Shown piece by piece: positions 8,203 through 17,982 of a DNA stretch of 64,000 nucleotides (the stretch's first letter is position 1; the number at the start of each line of letters is the position of its first letter). The notes below the pieces were generated by a model, which saw only the letters and a program-made list of their open reading frames with translations, searched no databases and was not told the DNA's origin. The DNA comes from Amphibacillus sp052055485 (GTDB taxonomy: Bacteria > Bacillota > Bacilli > Bacillales > Amphibacillaceae), in assembly GCF_052055485.1 (NCBI RefSeq), contig NZ_CP197171.1, positions 3,348,001 to 3,412,000 of the forward strand. Reading direction: 5' to 3'. The position numbers and the translations under genes are program-made.

Positions 8203-10284
8203 CTAAAAGTGCTGCTTCCATTCAATGTCTTTAAAGTCAGCAAATAAATTAATTAATTTAGCTATATGATTTAATAAAGCTATTCGATTATTTTTAATTT
8301 TTGAATCATCAACCATAACCATGGTTTGATCAAAGAATAATTCAATGGTCGGTGTTAGAGATTCCAGTAGCTGAAGGGCAGCAGAGTACTCCCCTTGCTC
8401 CATTTTCAAACGATAATCAGCTTCAATCGATTGATAAGCTTCATATAATTCTTGTTCTGAATGATTTTCAAATAGAGATGGATCAACATTTTGCTTGATT
8501 TCCATATTGGCTATATTAATCACACGCCCTAATGCCTCATGTGCTTCTTTAAATGCAATATCCTGACGCTTATTTTCTAATAGCTTTGCTTTTTTGATTA
8601 AATGAGAAATAACACCTATTTTCATATGTGTGACAGCTTTAATAATATCTTGTGCAATTTGTTCTTCTTTAGCAAGATAAATAATTCTTGCTTCAATAAA
8701 TTGACTCACATTATTTACCACATCTTCTTCAATATCAATCATTGATCCTTGATATTGTTTTAAAATGAGATCAACAATTTCTTCAAATGTAATCGACCAG
8801 TTTCTTTCTAGAAGAATTTGAATGACACCCATTGCTTGACGTCTAAGTGCATATGGATCTTGAGAACCTGACGGAATTAAACCAACACCAATACAACCAA
8901 CAATCGTATCCATTTTCTCTGCTACACTTATGATCGCACCAATGACCGAATGAGGTAATTGATCATTTGCATGGCGTGGCATATAATGCTCATTAATTGC
9001 TTGAGCCACCGCTTCATTTTCACCAAATAAACGAGCATATTTCTCACCCATTATCCCTTGAAGATTAGGAAACTCATCAACCATCTGGGTAACTAGGTCA
9101 AATTTACTGATCTTTGCTGCCCGCTCAACGTGTTTTATTTCTAAATCCGTGAGCTTTAACTTCTTGGCGATAGCTACCGAGCTATTCGTGACTCGCTCTA
9201 CTTTGTCAGCAAGTGTACCTAACTGTTGTTGAAAAACCATTTTTGCCAATTTAGCATTGTTCTCTGCTATTGACTTTTTCTGATCCTCTTGATAGAAAAA
9301 GAGTGCGTCTGCTAAGCGAGCATTTAAAACTTTTTCATTTCCTCTAATTACATTCTCAATATATTCAGCATTTCCATTACGTATAGCAATAAAGAAAGGC
9401 AATAATGAGCCGTTTTGATCTCGAACAGGAAAATATCGTTGATGGACTTTCATTGAAGTAATTAACGCCTCTTCTGGGACAATTAAATAATCTTCACTAT
9501 ATTTCCCACAAAAAACAGTTGGATATTCTACTAATTGGGTAACTTCTTCTAACAAATCTTCATCCATATCCACCAGCCAATTGTGTTGGCTTGCTAAATC
9601 TTTGATTTGAGTTAAAATCTCAATTTTTCGTTTACCACTATCGGCAACCACATATTGCTCATTTAGAATTGTCTCATAGTTTAATGGATCTTTGAGAGTG
9701 ATTTCTTCTCCTAAAAAACGATGACCATATGTTTTATCACCACTTGTCACACCTTCAATTTCAAAAAAGACCACTTCATTATCATTCAAGGCTAACAGCC
9801 ACTTAATCGGTCGAACATAGCGTAGACGATGATTTGCCCATCTCATATTTTTAGGGAAATTCATTGACAAAATAACATCTTTAAAACTTGGTAATAGGTC
9901 ACGCGAGCTTTTTCCTTCCGTATATTTTTTAACGTGGAGATAATCAGTTCCATTAACGTCTTTAAAATAAATATCCGCTAAGGACAAACCTTGTCCTTTC
10001 GTAAAACCAATGGCTGCTTTTGTCCAGTTTCCTTCTTGATCTAAAGCAATTTTCTTTGCAGGTCCTTTAATTTCTAGCTCAAGATCGGTTTGTTTGTCTG
10101 TTAAGTCAAGAATTTGAACGGCAAATCGTCTTGGTGTAATAAAGGTTTTTATCTCATTGAAGGTTAAACGATTTTCCTTTAACCATTCTTCCGTTTTATT
10201 GCGTAGCTGCTGCTCCGTTTCCGCAAGAAACCGAGCTGGCATTTCTTCAAGACCGACTTCGAACAATACATTAGTTGTTGACAA
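8203..10284 (-). CDS. glyS: glycyl-tRNA synthetase beta subunit
   Basis: Large subunit of the alpha2beta2 glycyl-tRNA synthetase, which binds tRNA and works with GlyQ to charge tRNA-Gly. About 693 residues, usual for the family, starting with the conserved FEVGLEEMPARF and ending in a DALR-type anticodon-binding domain. The start is uncertain: TTG at 10284 has GGTGAT at good spacing and gives the usual MSTTNVLFEVG start, while ATG at 10296 has AGAAGG directly abutting it. Either way it overlaps the end of glyQ. Expression is controlled by the T-box upstream of glyQ. Confidence 0.96.
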   Translation of the reverse strand: MSTTNVLFEVGLEEMPARFLAETEQQLRNKTEEWLKENRLTFNEIKTFITPRRFAVQILDLTDKQTDLELEIKGPAKKIALDQEGNWTKAAIGFTKGQGLSLADIYFKDVNGTDYLHVKKYTEGKSSRDLLPSFKDVILSMNFPKNMRWANHRLRYVRPIKWLLALNDNEVVFFEIEGVTSGDKTYGHRFLGEEITLKDPLNYETILNEQYVVADSGKRKIEILTQIKDLASQHNWLVDMDEDLLEEVTQLVEYPTVFCGKYSEDYLIVPEEALITSMKVHQRYFPVRDQNGSLLPFFIAIRNGNAEYIENVIRGNEKVLNARLADALFFYQEDQKKSIAENNAKLAKMVFQQQLGTLADKVERVTNSSVAIAKKLKLTDLEIKHVERAAKISKFDLVTQMVDEFPNLQGIMGEKYARLFGENEAVAQAINEHYMPRHANDQLPHSVIGAIISVAEKMDTIVGCIGVGLIPSGSQDPYALRRQAMGVIQILLERNWSITFEEIVDLILKQYQGSMIDIEEDVVNNVSQFIEARIIYLAKEEQIAQDIIKAVTHMKIGVISHLIKKAKLLENKRQDIAFKEAHEALGRVINIANMEIKQNVDPSLFENHSEQELYEAYQSIEADYRLKMEQGEYSAALQLLESLTPTIELFFDQTMVMVDDSKIKNNRIALLNHIAKLINLFADFKDIEWKQHF

Positions 10285-11167
10285 TGGAATCACCATCCTT
10301 CTTCAACATTGGAAATCCTAGTTTTTCACGTTCTTTTACGTATAATTTGGCGATTGCACGTGCTAAATAGCGTACTTTACCAATATAGCCTGTTCTTTCT
10401 GTTACAGAAATGGCACCTTTAGCATCAAGTAAATTAAAAGTATGAGAACATTTTAAAACATAATCATAGGCAGGAAAAACGAGTCCTTTTTCAATAAGCT
10501 GCTTTGCTTCCTGTTCATAGTTATTAAATAGATCAAATAGCATCTCTGTATTTGAATTTTCAAACGTATATTTGGAATGTTCGTATTCGGGTTGGTAGAA
10601 GATATCTCTCATCGTGACACCATCTGTCCACGTTAAATCAAACACATTTTCTTTATCTTGAATATAAGAAGCAAGGCGTTCAATTCCGTAAGTAAGTTCT
10701 ACAGCTACTGGATCTGCTTCAAGTCCGCCAATTTGTTGAAAATAGGTAAATTGAGTGATCTCCATGCCATCTAACCAAACTTCCCAACCTAAACCAGCAG
10801 CCCCTAACGTTGGGTTTTCCCAATTATCTTCCACAAAACGAATATCATGTTGTAAGGGATCAATATTTAACTTCTTTAGCGACTCTAAATAAAGATCTTG
10901 AATATTAACTGGTGATGGTTTCATAACCACTTGAAATTGGTGATGCTGGTATAACCGGTTTGGATTATCACCGTAACGGCCATCATCGGGACGCCGAGAG
11001 GGTTCAACGTATGCAACGTTCCAATCCTCTGGTCCTAAACTACGGAGCAATGTCATTGGTGACATCGTACCAGCCCCTTTTTCGGTGTCATATGCTTGCA
11101 TTAATATACAGCCTTGATCTGACCAAAACTTTTGTAAAGTGAGTATCATCTCTTGAATATGCATCAT
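10271..11167 (-). CDS. glyQ: glycyl-tRNA synthetase alpha subunit
   Basis: Catalytic class II aminoacyl-tRNA synthetase subunit that forms glycyl-adenylate. About 298 residues with strong family signatures: MILTLQKFWSDQGC at the start, then MQAYDTEKGAGTMSP, YVEPSRRPDDGRYG and TQFTYFQQIGG. Three ATG codons follow GGAGG; the second (11167) has the best spacing, and a TTG at 11179 overlaps the RBS. It forms a translationally coupled pair with glyS and is preceded by a glycine T-box. Confidence 0.97.
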   Translation of the reverse strand: MMHIQEMILTLQKFWSDQGCILMQAYDTEKGAGTMSPMTLLRSLGPEDWNVAYVEPSRRPDDGRYGDNPNRLYQHHQFQVVMKPSPVNIQDLYLESLKKLNIDPLQHDIRFVEDNWENPTLGAAGLGWEVWLDGMEITQFTYFQQIGGLEADPVAVELTYGIERLASYIQDKENVFDLTWTDGVTMRDIFYQPEYEHSKYTFENSNTEMLFDLFNNYEQEAKQLIEKGLVFPAYDYVLKCSHTFNLLDAKGAISVTERTGYIGKVRYLARAIAKLYVKEREKLGFPMLKKDGDSIVNN

Positions 11168-11198
11168 CATTTCCTCCAATTCTCATATAATTAGTGAG

Positions 11199-11402
11199 AA
11201 AATCCCGTCCCTATGTCTTAACTTTAAGACATAGGGACGGGATTTCCGCGGTTCCACCCTAATTACTAAAGGATTAACCTCTAGTCACTTTTTTATCCTA
11301 TACGTTCCAGAGTGCCGTTCAACTCACTGTTATCTCTGGCTTACACTATCCCAGATTCGCTATGATAACTTGTTTCGTTTACTCTTCTCTTTCTTCACAT
11401 AT
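11199..11402 (-). promoter_or_regulatory. Glycine T-box riboswitch
   Basis: Leader RNA of glyQS that senses uncharged tRNA-Gly. The T-box sequence GGGTGGAACCGCGG is at 11247-11260 on the minus strand. It is followed by a long terminator, AATCCCGTCCC paired with GGGACGGGATT at 11199-11245, ending in TTTTC. Upstream lies the stem I region; a GGC glycine specifier sits in GAACGGCAC at 11314-11316, flanked by sequence that pairs back to an AGAGAAGAGTA segment, as in other T-boxes. The 5' end is set by the promoter at 11409-11437. Confidence 0.95.
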
Positions 11403-11408
11403 AGAATC

Positions 11409-11437
11409 ATTATAAGGAATACATATTGATTTGTCAA
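11409..11437 (-). promoter_or_regulatory. Sigma-A promoter of glyQ-glyS-ppsR
   Basis: Perfect TTGACA (-35) and TATAAT (-10) hexamers with a 17-bp spacer, placed just upstream of the T-box leader. Confidence 0.93.
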
Positions 11438-11585
11438 GGATCCTGACAACTTCATCACATCCTAGGACAACACCTAACACGGAGACTGTGATTACCAATA
11501 TTATTAGGTTAGTGAAAATTTAATATAGATGGCAATGTGACTGGTCAGCAGAAAAAAATACGGAGACTCCTCGAAAATAAAAGGC

Positions 11586-11645
11586 AATTTTCTTCGTGCG
11601 ATGTCTCGCTGACGTAGCTTTTCTTGTCCTATGGGAATAACAAGA
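11586..11645. repeat. single copy of the 58-bp repeat family
   Basis: Contains TTCTTCGTGCGATGT, then GACGTAGCTTTTCTTGTCC and TATGGGAATAACAAG. These match in the same order the 58-bp units at 50851-51024 (TTCTACGTACGATGT, GAAGTATTTCTTGTCC, TATGGCAATACAA). It lies in the 11438-11906 gap between the glyQ promoter and recO. Neighbouring text with CGGAGACTCC and a GTCGTGTGGCGACAC dyad resembles degraded Bacillaceae intergenic repeats. No convincing gene in the gap. Confidence 0.6.
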
Positions 11646-11906
11646 ACTTGAGATCCACTTTGACAATTAGTTTCAATTCAGAAAATTTAGGAAGAGAAAC
11701 TAAGTTCGGCACGTCGTGTGGCGACACTTGCATGACCTATGTCCTCTGTGCCTTCAAGCCCGCGGAAAGCAAAACATATCTCATCTGCGGTTATTTTCTC
11801 TATATTGGTATCGTATTTGTTGATCATTAGAATCCATATTTTTGTTTTGTCTCAGTTGCGTTTTTTCATGTGTTTATGAGTTCATCTATTTCATAATAAA
11901 AACAAC

Positions 11907-12650
11907 TCAACTAAATAGATCAATTTGTTTTAAGAATTTCTTTGATTTCAGAGCTAATCCACCATATGTATCGTAATACTGCTCCAAAATATTTTTAATT
12001 TTATTTTTATTTTCTTCTTTGACAGAAATATTGGCAATTCGCTCTAGGCCAACCTCTGAAAAAAGCCGCAATAGTTTCAATTGTGTCTGATTGATTGAAA
12101 TATGGTTAGGATCACTAGCTAAACACCTCTTACAAAGAACTCCACCCTCTTTAACGGAAAAACCACTAATATCTTTTGTTTGTTTACAACGTTGACAATA
12201 ATCCAGTATAGGGGCAAAACCAGCTATTTTATATAATTTCATTTCATACATCATCGTTAAGACCAGTGGATCCTTATCCCCGGTTAATCCTTTTAATGTT
12301 GCCATAAACTGTTGATAGATAAAATAATTTGGTGATTTTTCGTCTAATAATTTATCGGTAAGTTCGGCAATATAACTAGCATATGCCGTTAGCACAATAT
12401 CTTCTCTAATTCGGCGATGGGACTGGATGACTTCACCCTGTTCCAAAACGCCTAATCCTTTACCTATACGGACTAAATACTGTCCATGGATAAACATTTG
12501 TGAAACAGCTGCCATTCGGCTTTTAGGTTTTTTGGCTCCTCTGGCAATAACACCTATTTTTCCAAGCTTATCAGTAAATAATGTTGCGATAACATGTGTT
12601 TCCCCATAATTTTGTGCGCGAATAATGACACCTTCTACCTTTTCCAGCAC
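11907..12650 (-). CDS. recO: DNA repair protein RecO
   Basis: Recombination mediator that helps load RecA on SSB-coated DNA in the RecFOR pathway. The 247-residue protein has the N-terminal OB-fold (EGVIIRAQNYGETHVIATLFT) and a four-cysteine zinc site, CQRCKQ at about 158 and CKRC about 22 residues later. It follows yqzL and era, the usual Bacillus order. No terminator could be recognised downstream. Confidence 0.96.
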   Translation of the reverse strand: MLEKVEGVIIRAQNYGETHVIATLFTDKLGKIGVIARGAKKPKSRMAAVSQMFIHGQYLVRIGKGLGVLEQGEVIQSHRRIREDIVLTAYASYIAELTDKLLDEKSPNYFIYQQFMATLKGLTGDKDPLVLTMMYEMKLYKIAGFAPILDYCQRCKQTKDISGFSVKEGGVLCKRCLASDPNHISINQTQLKLLRLFSEVGLERIANISVKEENKNKIKNILEQYYDTYGGLALKSKKFLKQIDLFS

Positions 12651-12665
12651 CTCTCATCAGTCCTT

Positions 12666-12809
12666 TTAATCCATGCTATCAAATTGATCTAATGGCGGTT
12701 CTTCCGACAATCTATCTTCACTGTTTTTTTCATCATCATAGTCCTTCATAAGTAGATAGGTTTCAATATTTCCTGTTTTACTAAAAACGATCCAAGGTAA
12801 ATCATTCAT
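12666..12809 (-). CDS. yqzL: small protein YqzL
   Basis: A 47-residue acidic protein between era and recO, the exact position of yqzL in B. subtilis. The start MNDLPWIVFSKTGNIETYLL matches the family pattern of W-x-VF-x-xTGN-x-xTYLL. It has a good RBS (GGTGGAG, five bases before ATG). Function is unknown. Its proximity to era and recO suggests only co-transcription. Confidence 0.9.
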   Translation of the reverse strand: MNDLPWIVFSKTGNIETYLLMKDYDDEKNSEDRLSEEPPLDQFDSMD

Positions 12810-12917
12810 GATAACTCCACCTTCTTCCTTTTAGTTAGAACATCTACATTTATAGAATGACCAACGTCAGTAAATCAATGTTGATTATTTATTTCCATGA
12901 ATATTTTGACGAAAGCT

Positions 12918-13823
12918 TTAATATTCATTTGGGTTATAACCAAATTCATGAAGATATTGCTCTCGATTACGCCAATCTTTTTGAACTTTTACCCATAAAT
13001 CCAAATAAACTTTCGACCCTAATAAGCGTTCAATATCACGCCTTGCTTGTGAACCAATCTTTTTTAACATTGAACCTTGTTTACCAATGATAATTCCTTT
13101 TTGTGAATTTCGTTCAATGATAATTGTCGCTTGAATCTGAATTTTTTCGCCAGGCTTTCTGTCAATTTTATCAATGACCACTGCTAGCGAATGTGGGACC
13201 TCTTCTTTCGTTTGTTGAAGGGCTTTTTCACGAATGAATTCACTAATAATAAAACGTTCGGGATGATCGGTTATTTGATCTTCAGGATAATATTGTGGTC
13301 CTTCTGATAATTGAGCTTTTAAAACAGACAATAAATGCTCGACATTATGACCTTCCAATGCTGAGATAGGAATAATCTCTTGAAAGTCGAACTTATCTTT
13401 ATATTCGACAATCAAGTCAAATAGCTGATCAGGATGAATTTGATCGATTTTATTAATAATGAGATAGACTGGCTTTTTGACACTTTCCAGTCGATCAATA
13501 ATGTATTGATCACCACGTCCATACCCTTCAGCTGCATTAATCATAAATAAAATAGCATCAACTTCATTTAGCGTATTCTCAGCAATTTTAACCATAAAAT
13601 CCCCGAGCTTATGCTTTGGCTTATGGATCCCCGGTGTATCGATAAAAATAATTTGTGCCTCATCATCAGTCATGACACCTTGAATCGTGTTACGAGTGGT
13701 CTGAGCTTTATCACTCATAATCGCAACTTTTTGTCCGATTACACGATTAAGAAAAGTTGATTTACCGACATTCGGTCTACCAATTATTGTGATAAAACCT
13801 GATTTAAATGAATTTTGTTGCAT
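12918..13823 (-). CDS. era: GTPase Era
   Basis: Essential GTPase that binds the 3' end of 16S rRNA during 30S assembly. All G motifs are visible: GRPNVGKST (G1, about residue 15), DTPGIHKPKHKLG (G3), NKID (G4) and ISALEG (G5). A C-terminal KH RNA-binding domain carries GKQGSMLKKIG. At 301 residues it has normal length. In B. subtilis cdd lies between dgkA and era; here the two are separated by only 20 bp and cdd is absent. Confidence 0.98.
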   Translation of the reverse strand: MQQNSFKSGFITIIGRPNVGKSTFLNRVIGQKVAIMSDKAQTTRNTIQGVMTDDEAQIIFIDTPGIHKPKHKLGDFMVKIAENTLNEVDAILFMINAAEGYGRGDQYIIDRLESVKKPVYLIINKIDQIHPDQLFDLIVEYKDKFDFQEIIPISALEGHNVEHLLSVLKAQLSEGPQYYPEDQITDHPERFIISEFIREKALQQTKEEVPHSLAVVIDKIDRKPGEKIQIQATIIIERNSQKGIIIGKQGSMLKKIGSQARRDIERLLGSKVYLDLWVKVQKDWRNREQYLHEFGYNPNEY

Positions 13824-13843
13824 CGTATGTCCTCCAGATCTAG

Positions 13844-14224
13844 TTAAAAAAATAATGTGATTACTTTTGGTAAAAAGATAATCATTCCTACAATAGCAGC
13901 TATTATACTTGCCACTAATACAGCACTAGCGGTTAAATCCTTAATGGCACCTACCATGGCGTGCCAATCAGGCGCTAAATAGTCTAACATGGTCTCCACA
14001 GCGGTATTTAACAACTCAGCGGTCAAAACAAAACCAATCATTAATAATAAGAGTACCCATTCTAATTTCGAAACGGAAAAAACAAAACCAAACATAATAA
14101 CTAAACAAGCAATAATAAAATGGATTCGAATATTTATCTCATTTTTATAAGCATATTTCAAGCCATTGATTGCATAGCGTAAGCCAACGCGATTTTTCTT
14201 ATTCTCTTGGTAATCCGAACGCAT
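13844..14224 (-). CDS. dgkA: diacylglycerol kinase family protein (undecaprenol kinase)
   Basis: Small integral-membrane kinase of the DgkA family; in Gram-positives it phosphorylates undecaprenol rather than diacylglycerol. The 126 residues show a cytoplasmic amphipathic start, three membrane helices, and the family signature AELLNTAVETMLDYL near 67-81, whose Glu/Asn are catalytic. The gene overlaps the end of ybeY by 26 bp, implying coupled translation. Substrate is inferred from the family, not seen. Confidence 0.9.
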   Translation of the reverse strand: MRSDYQENKKNRVGLRYAINGLKYAYKNEINIRIHFIIACLVIMFGFVFSVSKLEWVLLLLMIGFVLTAELLNTAVETMLDYLAPDWHAMVGAIKDLTASAVLVASIIAAIVGMIIFLPKVITLFF

Positions 14225-14669
14225 TCAAGAGTTCCTCTTGTTTATTAAACATGATTTGTTCATCTGTTTTATTTAAATGATCATAGCCTAATAAGTGTAG
14301 CAAACCATGTAAGGCTAAAAAACCATATTCTCTTTTTAAGCTATGCTGATATTCTTTGGCTTGTTCTTTGGCTTTATCTACCGAAATGACAATATCACCA
14401 AGTGTTAGCGGTGGTCTTTGATCACCTGAAATCATAATTTCTCCTTCACCTTGCTCTTGAAGTGCGAAGGAAATGACATCGGTTGCTTGATCAATTTGTC
14501 GATAATTACGATTGAGCTCTTGAATCATACGATTATTAACAAAAGTTACTGATATTTCTGCACTGTCTTCTAAACCTTCCTGCTTAGCTGCAAATTTTAG
14601 CAATTCATTGATTGTCTTGACATATTCCTCGTTAACTGAATTTGTTTCATCAAAAAAATCAATTAGCAT
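14199..14669 (-). CDS. ybeY: endoribonuclease YbeY
   Basis: Metal-dependent RNase involved in 16S rRNA 3' maturation and ribosome quality control. The zinc motif HGLLHLLGYDH (H-x3-H-x5-H) is near residue 125. The central strand segment includes NRNYRQIDQATDVISFA, also typical of the family. 156 residues is normal length. It lies two bp from pgpH, in the phoH-pgpH-ybeY-dgkA-era gene set linked to RNA maturation. Confidence 0.97.
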   Translation of the reverse strand: MLIDFFDETNSVNEEYVKTINELLKFAAKQEGLEDSAEISVTFVNNRMIQELNRNYRQIDQATDVISFALQEQGEGEIMISGDQRPPLTLGDIVISVDKAKEQAKEYQHSLKREYGFLALHGLLHLLGYDHLNKTDEQIMFNKQEELLNAFGLPRE

Positions 14670-14671
14670 TT

Positions 14672-16828
14672 TTATGCCTCCTCTGACTCTTTTGGATATT
14701 GAATTCTTGAATGATAAATTCCATTCAAAGCTTCACTTATGGTCCGTTTAATTTTTGTTAACTCTTTAAAGGTAAGGGCACAATCATCAAATTGCCCATC
14801 CTGCAACCGATCTTGAGTAATACGGGCAATTAGCTCATCAATTCTGTCTTTTGTCGGCTGATCCATTGATCGAACGGCCGCTTCTACAGAATCACAAATG
14901 GAAACAACTGCTGATTCTTTCGTTTGAGGTAATGGACCAGGATAGCGAAATACCTCCTCATCAACCTCTTCATTAGTTTCTTTAGCTTTATAGTAAAAAT
15001 ATTTTAATAAAGAGGTACCATGGTGTTCTTCTGCTATATCAATGATTTCTTTCGGGATATTATGCTCTTTTAAAATCTTAGCCCCATCATATGGATGGGC
15101 GATAATAATCTCGGCACTTTGTTTTGGCTCTAAAAAATCATGAGGATTATCCACCCCCATTTGATTCTCAATAAAATAATGGGGATGTTTTGTTTTACCC
15201 AAATCATGATAGTAGGAAGACACTCTTGCTAGTAATCCATTTACTCCAATGGCTTCACATGCTGCCTCACTCAAGTTAGCAACCATAACACTGTGATGAT
15301 ATGTTCCTGGTGCTTCTGTTAAAATTCTTCGTAATAATGGATGATTCGGGTTGGCTAGTGTTAATAATCTCGTATCTGATAATAAGCGTAAAACAGATTC
15401 GAAAAAAGGCAATGTCCCAATTGCAACAATTCCTGAAACAAGTGCAGAAATAAAACCATAAGTCCCGAATAAGATAATTTCTGATAGTTGATAACTATCA
15501 TATGACAAAAAGACAAATCCTAGGATGACTAATACATTAACAATCCCAGTGACTGAAACTGTTTTTAAGATAGCAACACGATCCTTAATGGCTATCAGTG
15601 CAGCAATACTACTTATTTGAGCAGATAGTAAGTATATACCCGCTTCTAAGTTTAATGAACCTGGAATCTGTCCATTAAAAATAATCGTACCTATAATTGA
15701 AAAGATGATTGCAAAGATAAGTGCTAATCGCTCTCGAAAAAGAATCTTAATTAAAATACTGCTGGCCGCAATTGGCATCAATAAGTAAAGTTGATTGGTA
15801 TCTGTGGTAAAAACACTAATAAACTTCATAATACTAATCGTGACAACAGTGATAATCGTTAAAGCAAACAAATATTTTAAATCTAAATATTGTTCATTTA
15901 AGTAATTGAATAAACTATAGCTTAACAATGATATCAATAATAATAATAAGATAATCAAGCCTAAAATAGGAAATAGATTGCGATCACTATCTAACAGTCC
16001 AACAAGCGTTAATTTATCATAGATTTCATTTGTAATCGTTTGTCCTTCCCTAACAATAACCTCACCGGCACGAATCATTGCCGGTTCAACATTATTAATA
16101 GCTTGTCTTTCTGCTTCCATAGTCTCTTCAACAGAAAAGAAAGAATTCTCAACAAGTGCAAATTCTCCCGCCGACAATAGGGTTTCTTTTAATTCATTAT
16201 CAAGACTCGAATATTGAAACCTCTGTGCCAGTTGGGTTTTGGCATCATCTACTTGATCGTGTTGAATACCTTCATTAAAGAGTTCGTATAATGTGGTCGT
16301 CAATAACTCGTGAGCAACTTGTTTTTCTTGATCATTTGCTGAAAGTAAGATCAGTAAATCGTCATCATCAATATGATCTGTGATTTCTTGACTAATTAAT
16401 TGTTTTAATTCAATGAGTTTATCTGAATTTGTTCTTTCAGTCGTGGACTCTTCAGCTTGACTTTCCTCAGTATCCTCGTCCTCATCAGTATCTTCTTCAC
16501 TTGAAGAAGATTGATCAACTGATTCAATCACATCAAATAGCTCATTGATATAATCAATGCGTTCCTCTGTCACATCTTCAGAAATTAAATAACGGTCTTC
16601 TACAGCTTGAAGGACTTCTCTTTGACGTCTTTCTGTCTCTTTAGTGTCTTCGATACTTATCGGTGACTGAATCGTTTCATTTGCCGCACTATATCGCTCG
16701 ATTTCATAAGTTTCCGTATAGACATTGGATAATGTAGCAAGAAAGATTGCTATCGCAATAATTATCAAAGTAATCATTATTTGAATGGGTTTATTTAGTT
16801 TTTTTAGTTGATCTAATTTAATCTTCAT
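14672..16828 (-). CDS. pgpH: 7TMR-HD cyclic-di-AMP phosphodiesterase PgpH (YqfF)
   Basis: Membrane phosphodiesterase that hydrolyses c-di-AMP. ATG 16828 is chosen as start because AAGGAG lies nine bases upstream; the ATG at 16855 has no RBS. The 718 residues comprise one N-terminal helix, a large extracellular domain with an acidic Ser/Glu/Asp insertion (about 115-140), seven membrane helices, and a cytoplasmic HD domain with SYYHDLGKTKHP and AEEHHGTSL. The acidic extracellular stretch is longer than I would expect. It forms a compact run with ybeY and dgkA, but a terminator separates it from phoH. Confidence 0.95.
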   Translation of the reverse strand: MKIKLDQLKKLNKPIQIMITLIIIAIAIFLATLSNVYTETYEIERYSAANETIQSPISIEDTKETERRQREVLQAVEDRYLISEDVTEERIDYINELFDVIESVDQSSSSEEDTDEDEDTEESQAEESTTERTNSDKLIELKQLISQEITDHIDDDDLLILLSANDQEKQVAHELLTTTLYELFNEGIQHDQVDDAKTQLAQRFQYSSLDNELKETLLSAGEFALVENSFFSVEETMEAERQAINNVEPAMIRAGEVIVREGQTITNEIYDKLTLVGLLDSDRNLFPILGLIILLLLLISLLSYSLFNYLNEQYLDLKYLFALTIITVVTISIMKFISVFTTDTNQLYLLMPIAASSILIKILFRERLALIFAIIFSIIGTIIFNGQIPGSLNLEAGIYLLSAQISSIAALIAIKDRVAILKTVSVTGIVNVLVILGFVFLSYDSYQLSEIILFGTYGFISALVSGIVAIGTLPFFESVLRLLSDTRLLTLANPNHPLLRRILTEAPGTYHHSVMVANLSEAACEAIGVNGLLARVSSYYHDLGKTKHPHYFIENQMGVDNPHDFLEPKQSAEIIIAHPYDGAKILKEHNIPKEIIDIAEEHHGTSLLKYFYYKAKETNEEVDEEVFRYPGPLPQTKESAVVSICDSVEAAVRSMDQPTKDRIDELIARITQDRLQDGQFDDCALTFKELTKIKRTISEALNGIYHSRIQYPKESEEA

Positions 16829-16951
16829 ATGAATTAGACTCCTTAGTGAACTCATTACTTATACATTATCATACAATGATTTTTACTTAATGTATATATT
16901 TAGAAGTGAATTCTCATCGAATAGCTTTCGTATAATCCTCTTATCTATACA

Positions 16952-16984
16952 ACAAAAACAGCCATCATAGCTCTCTATGATGGC
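16952..16984 (-). terminator. Rho-independent terminator between phoH and pgpH
   Basis: Perfect 10-bp stem GCCATCATAG/CTATGATGGC with an AGAG loop, followed on the minus strand by TGTTTTTG. It lies 33 bp after the phoH stop, so pgpH probably has its own promoter in 16829-16950. Confidence 0.88.
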
Positions 16985-17016
16985 ATTTTATCTTTTATTA
17001 TTTTACCCGTAAGTTT

Positions 17017-17979
17017 TTAAGGCTTTCTTTTGTCATAAGCTTCGATAACTTTTTGGACAACAGGGTGACGAACCACATCATGTTGTGCAAGATAAACAAA
17101 ACTAATTCCTCTAATTCCTTTTAAAATTTCCTGAACAGATACCAGTCCTGAAATCGTCCTATTGGGTAAATCAATTTGAGTAATATCGCCTGTAATGACC
17201 ATTTTAGATCCAAAACCTAGACGAGTTAAAAACATTTTCATTTGCTCAGGCGTTGTATTTTGTGCTTCATCCAGAATAACAAATGCATCATCTAATGTTC
17301 TACCACGCATATAAGCCAGTGGTGCTATTTCAATTGTTTCCCGATCAATGAGTCGAGCCGTATGTTCAAAGCCAAGTACATCGTGTAAAGCATCGTACAA
17401 TGGTCTTAAATAAGGGTCAACTTTCTCTTTTAAATCCCCTGGTAAAAAGCCTAGGCTTTCTCCAGCCTCAACTGCTGGTCTGGTTAAAATAATTCTTTTT
17501 ATTTCACCTGATTTTAAGGCTTGGACAGCCATTACAATAGCTAAATACGTTTTTCCAGTACCAGCTGGACCAATTCCAAAGACTAAATCATTCTTTCGCA
17601 TTTGATTGACGTATTCGCGTTGTCCTAATGTTTTAACTCTAATTGGACGACCAAGGGCATTCCGCAAAATTTCTTGATCGAATAAGGTGTAAAATTGCTC
17701 GATCTTCCCTTGCTTAGCTAATTCAATCGCATAAATAACGTCTCTTTCTGAAATATGGATCCCTCGTCTTATCACATTTAATAATGCATTTAACACTTCA
17801 CTAATGAGTGTAACCTTGTCTTGATCGCCTTGTACTCTTACTTCTTCCCCACGTGTAATGATTGATACATCCATTTGGGTTTCAAGTTGTTTTAAATGTC
17901 GATCACTATTTCCAAATAAACTCATCGCTTCCGAGGAATCAGCAATTTTTAAATCAATTAATTGTAATCCATCTGACAT
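17017..17979 (-). CDS. phoH: PhoH-like ATPase
   Basis: Cytoplasmic ATPase of the PhoH/RNA-helicase-like family, often genetically linked to YbeY and rRNA processing. The 320 residues contain Walker A GPAGTGKTYLAI near 140, Walker B FVILDEAQNTTPEQMK near 235, and a small N-terminal KH-like region. It follows yqfD by three bp. Molecular substrate is unproven. Confidence 0.95.
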   Translation of the reverse strand: MSDGLQLIDLKIADSSEAMSLFGNSDRHLKQLETQMDVSIITRGEEVRVQGDQDKVTLISEVLNALLNVIRRGIHISERDVIYAIELAKQGKIEQFYTLFDQEILRNALGRPIRVKTLGQREYVNQMRKNDLVFGIGPAGTGKTYLAIVMAVQALKSGEIKRIILTRPAVEAGESLGFLPGDLKEKVDPYLRPLYDALHDVLGFEHTARLIDRETIEIAPLAYMRGRTLDDAFVILDEAQNTTPEQMKMFLTRLGFGSKMVITGDITQIDLPNRTISGLVSVQEILKGIRGISFVYLAQHDVVRHPVVQKVIEAYDKRKP

Positions 17980-17982
17980 ACA

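Noticed and set aside
11624..11830. Plus-strand ORF of 68 codons between glyQ and recO
   Set aside because: It overlaps a dispersed repeat and has no RBS; composition is cysteine-rich by chance from a GTCG dyad.
16829..16950. Promoter of pgpH
   Set aside because: Several AT-rich candidates are present, none with a convincing -35/-10 pair at 16-18 bp.
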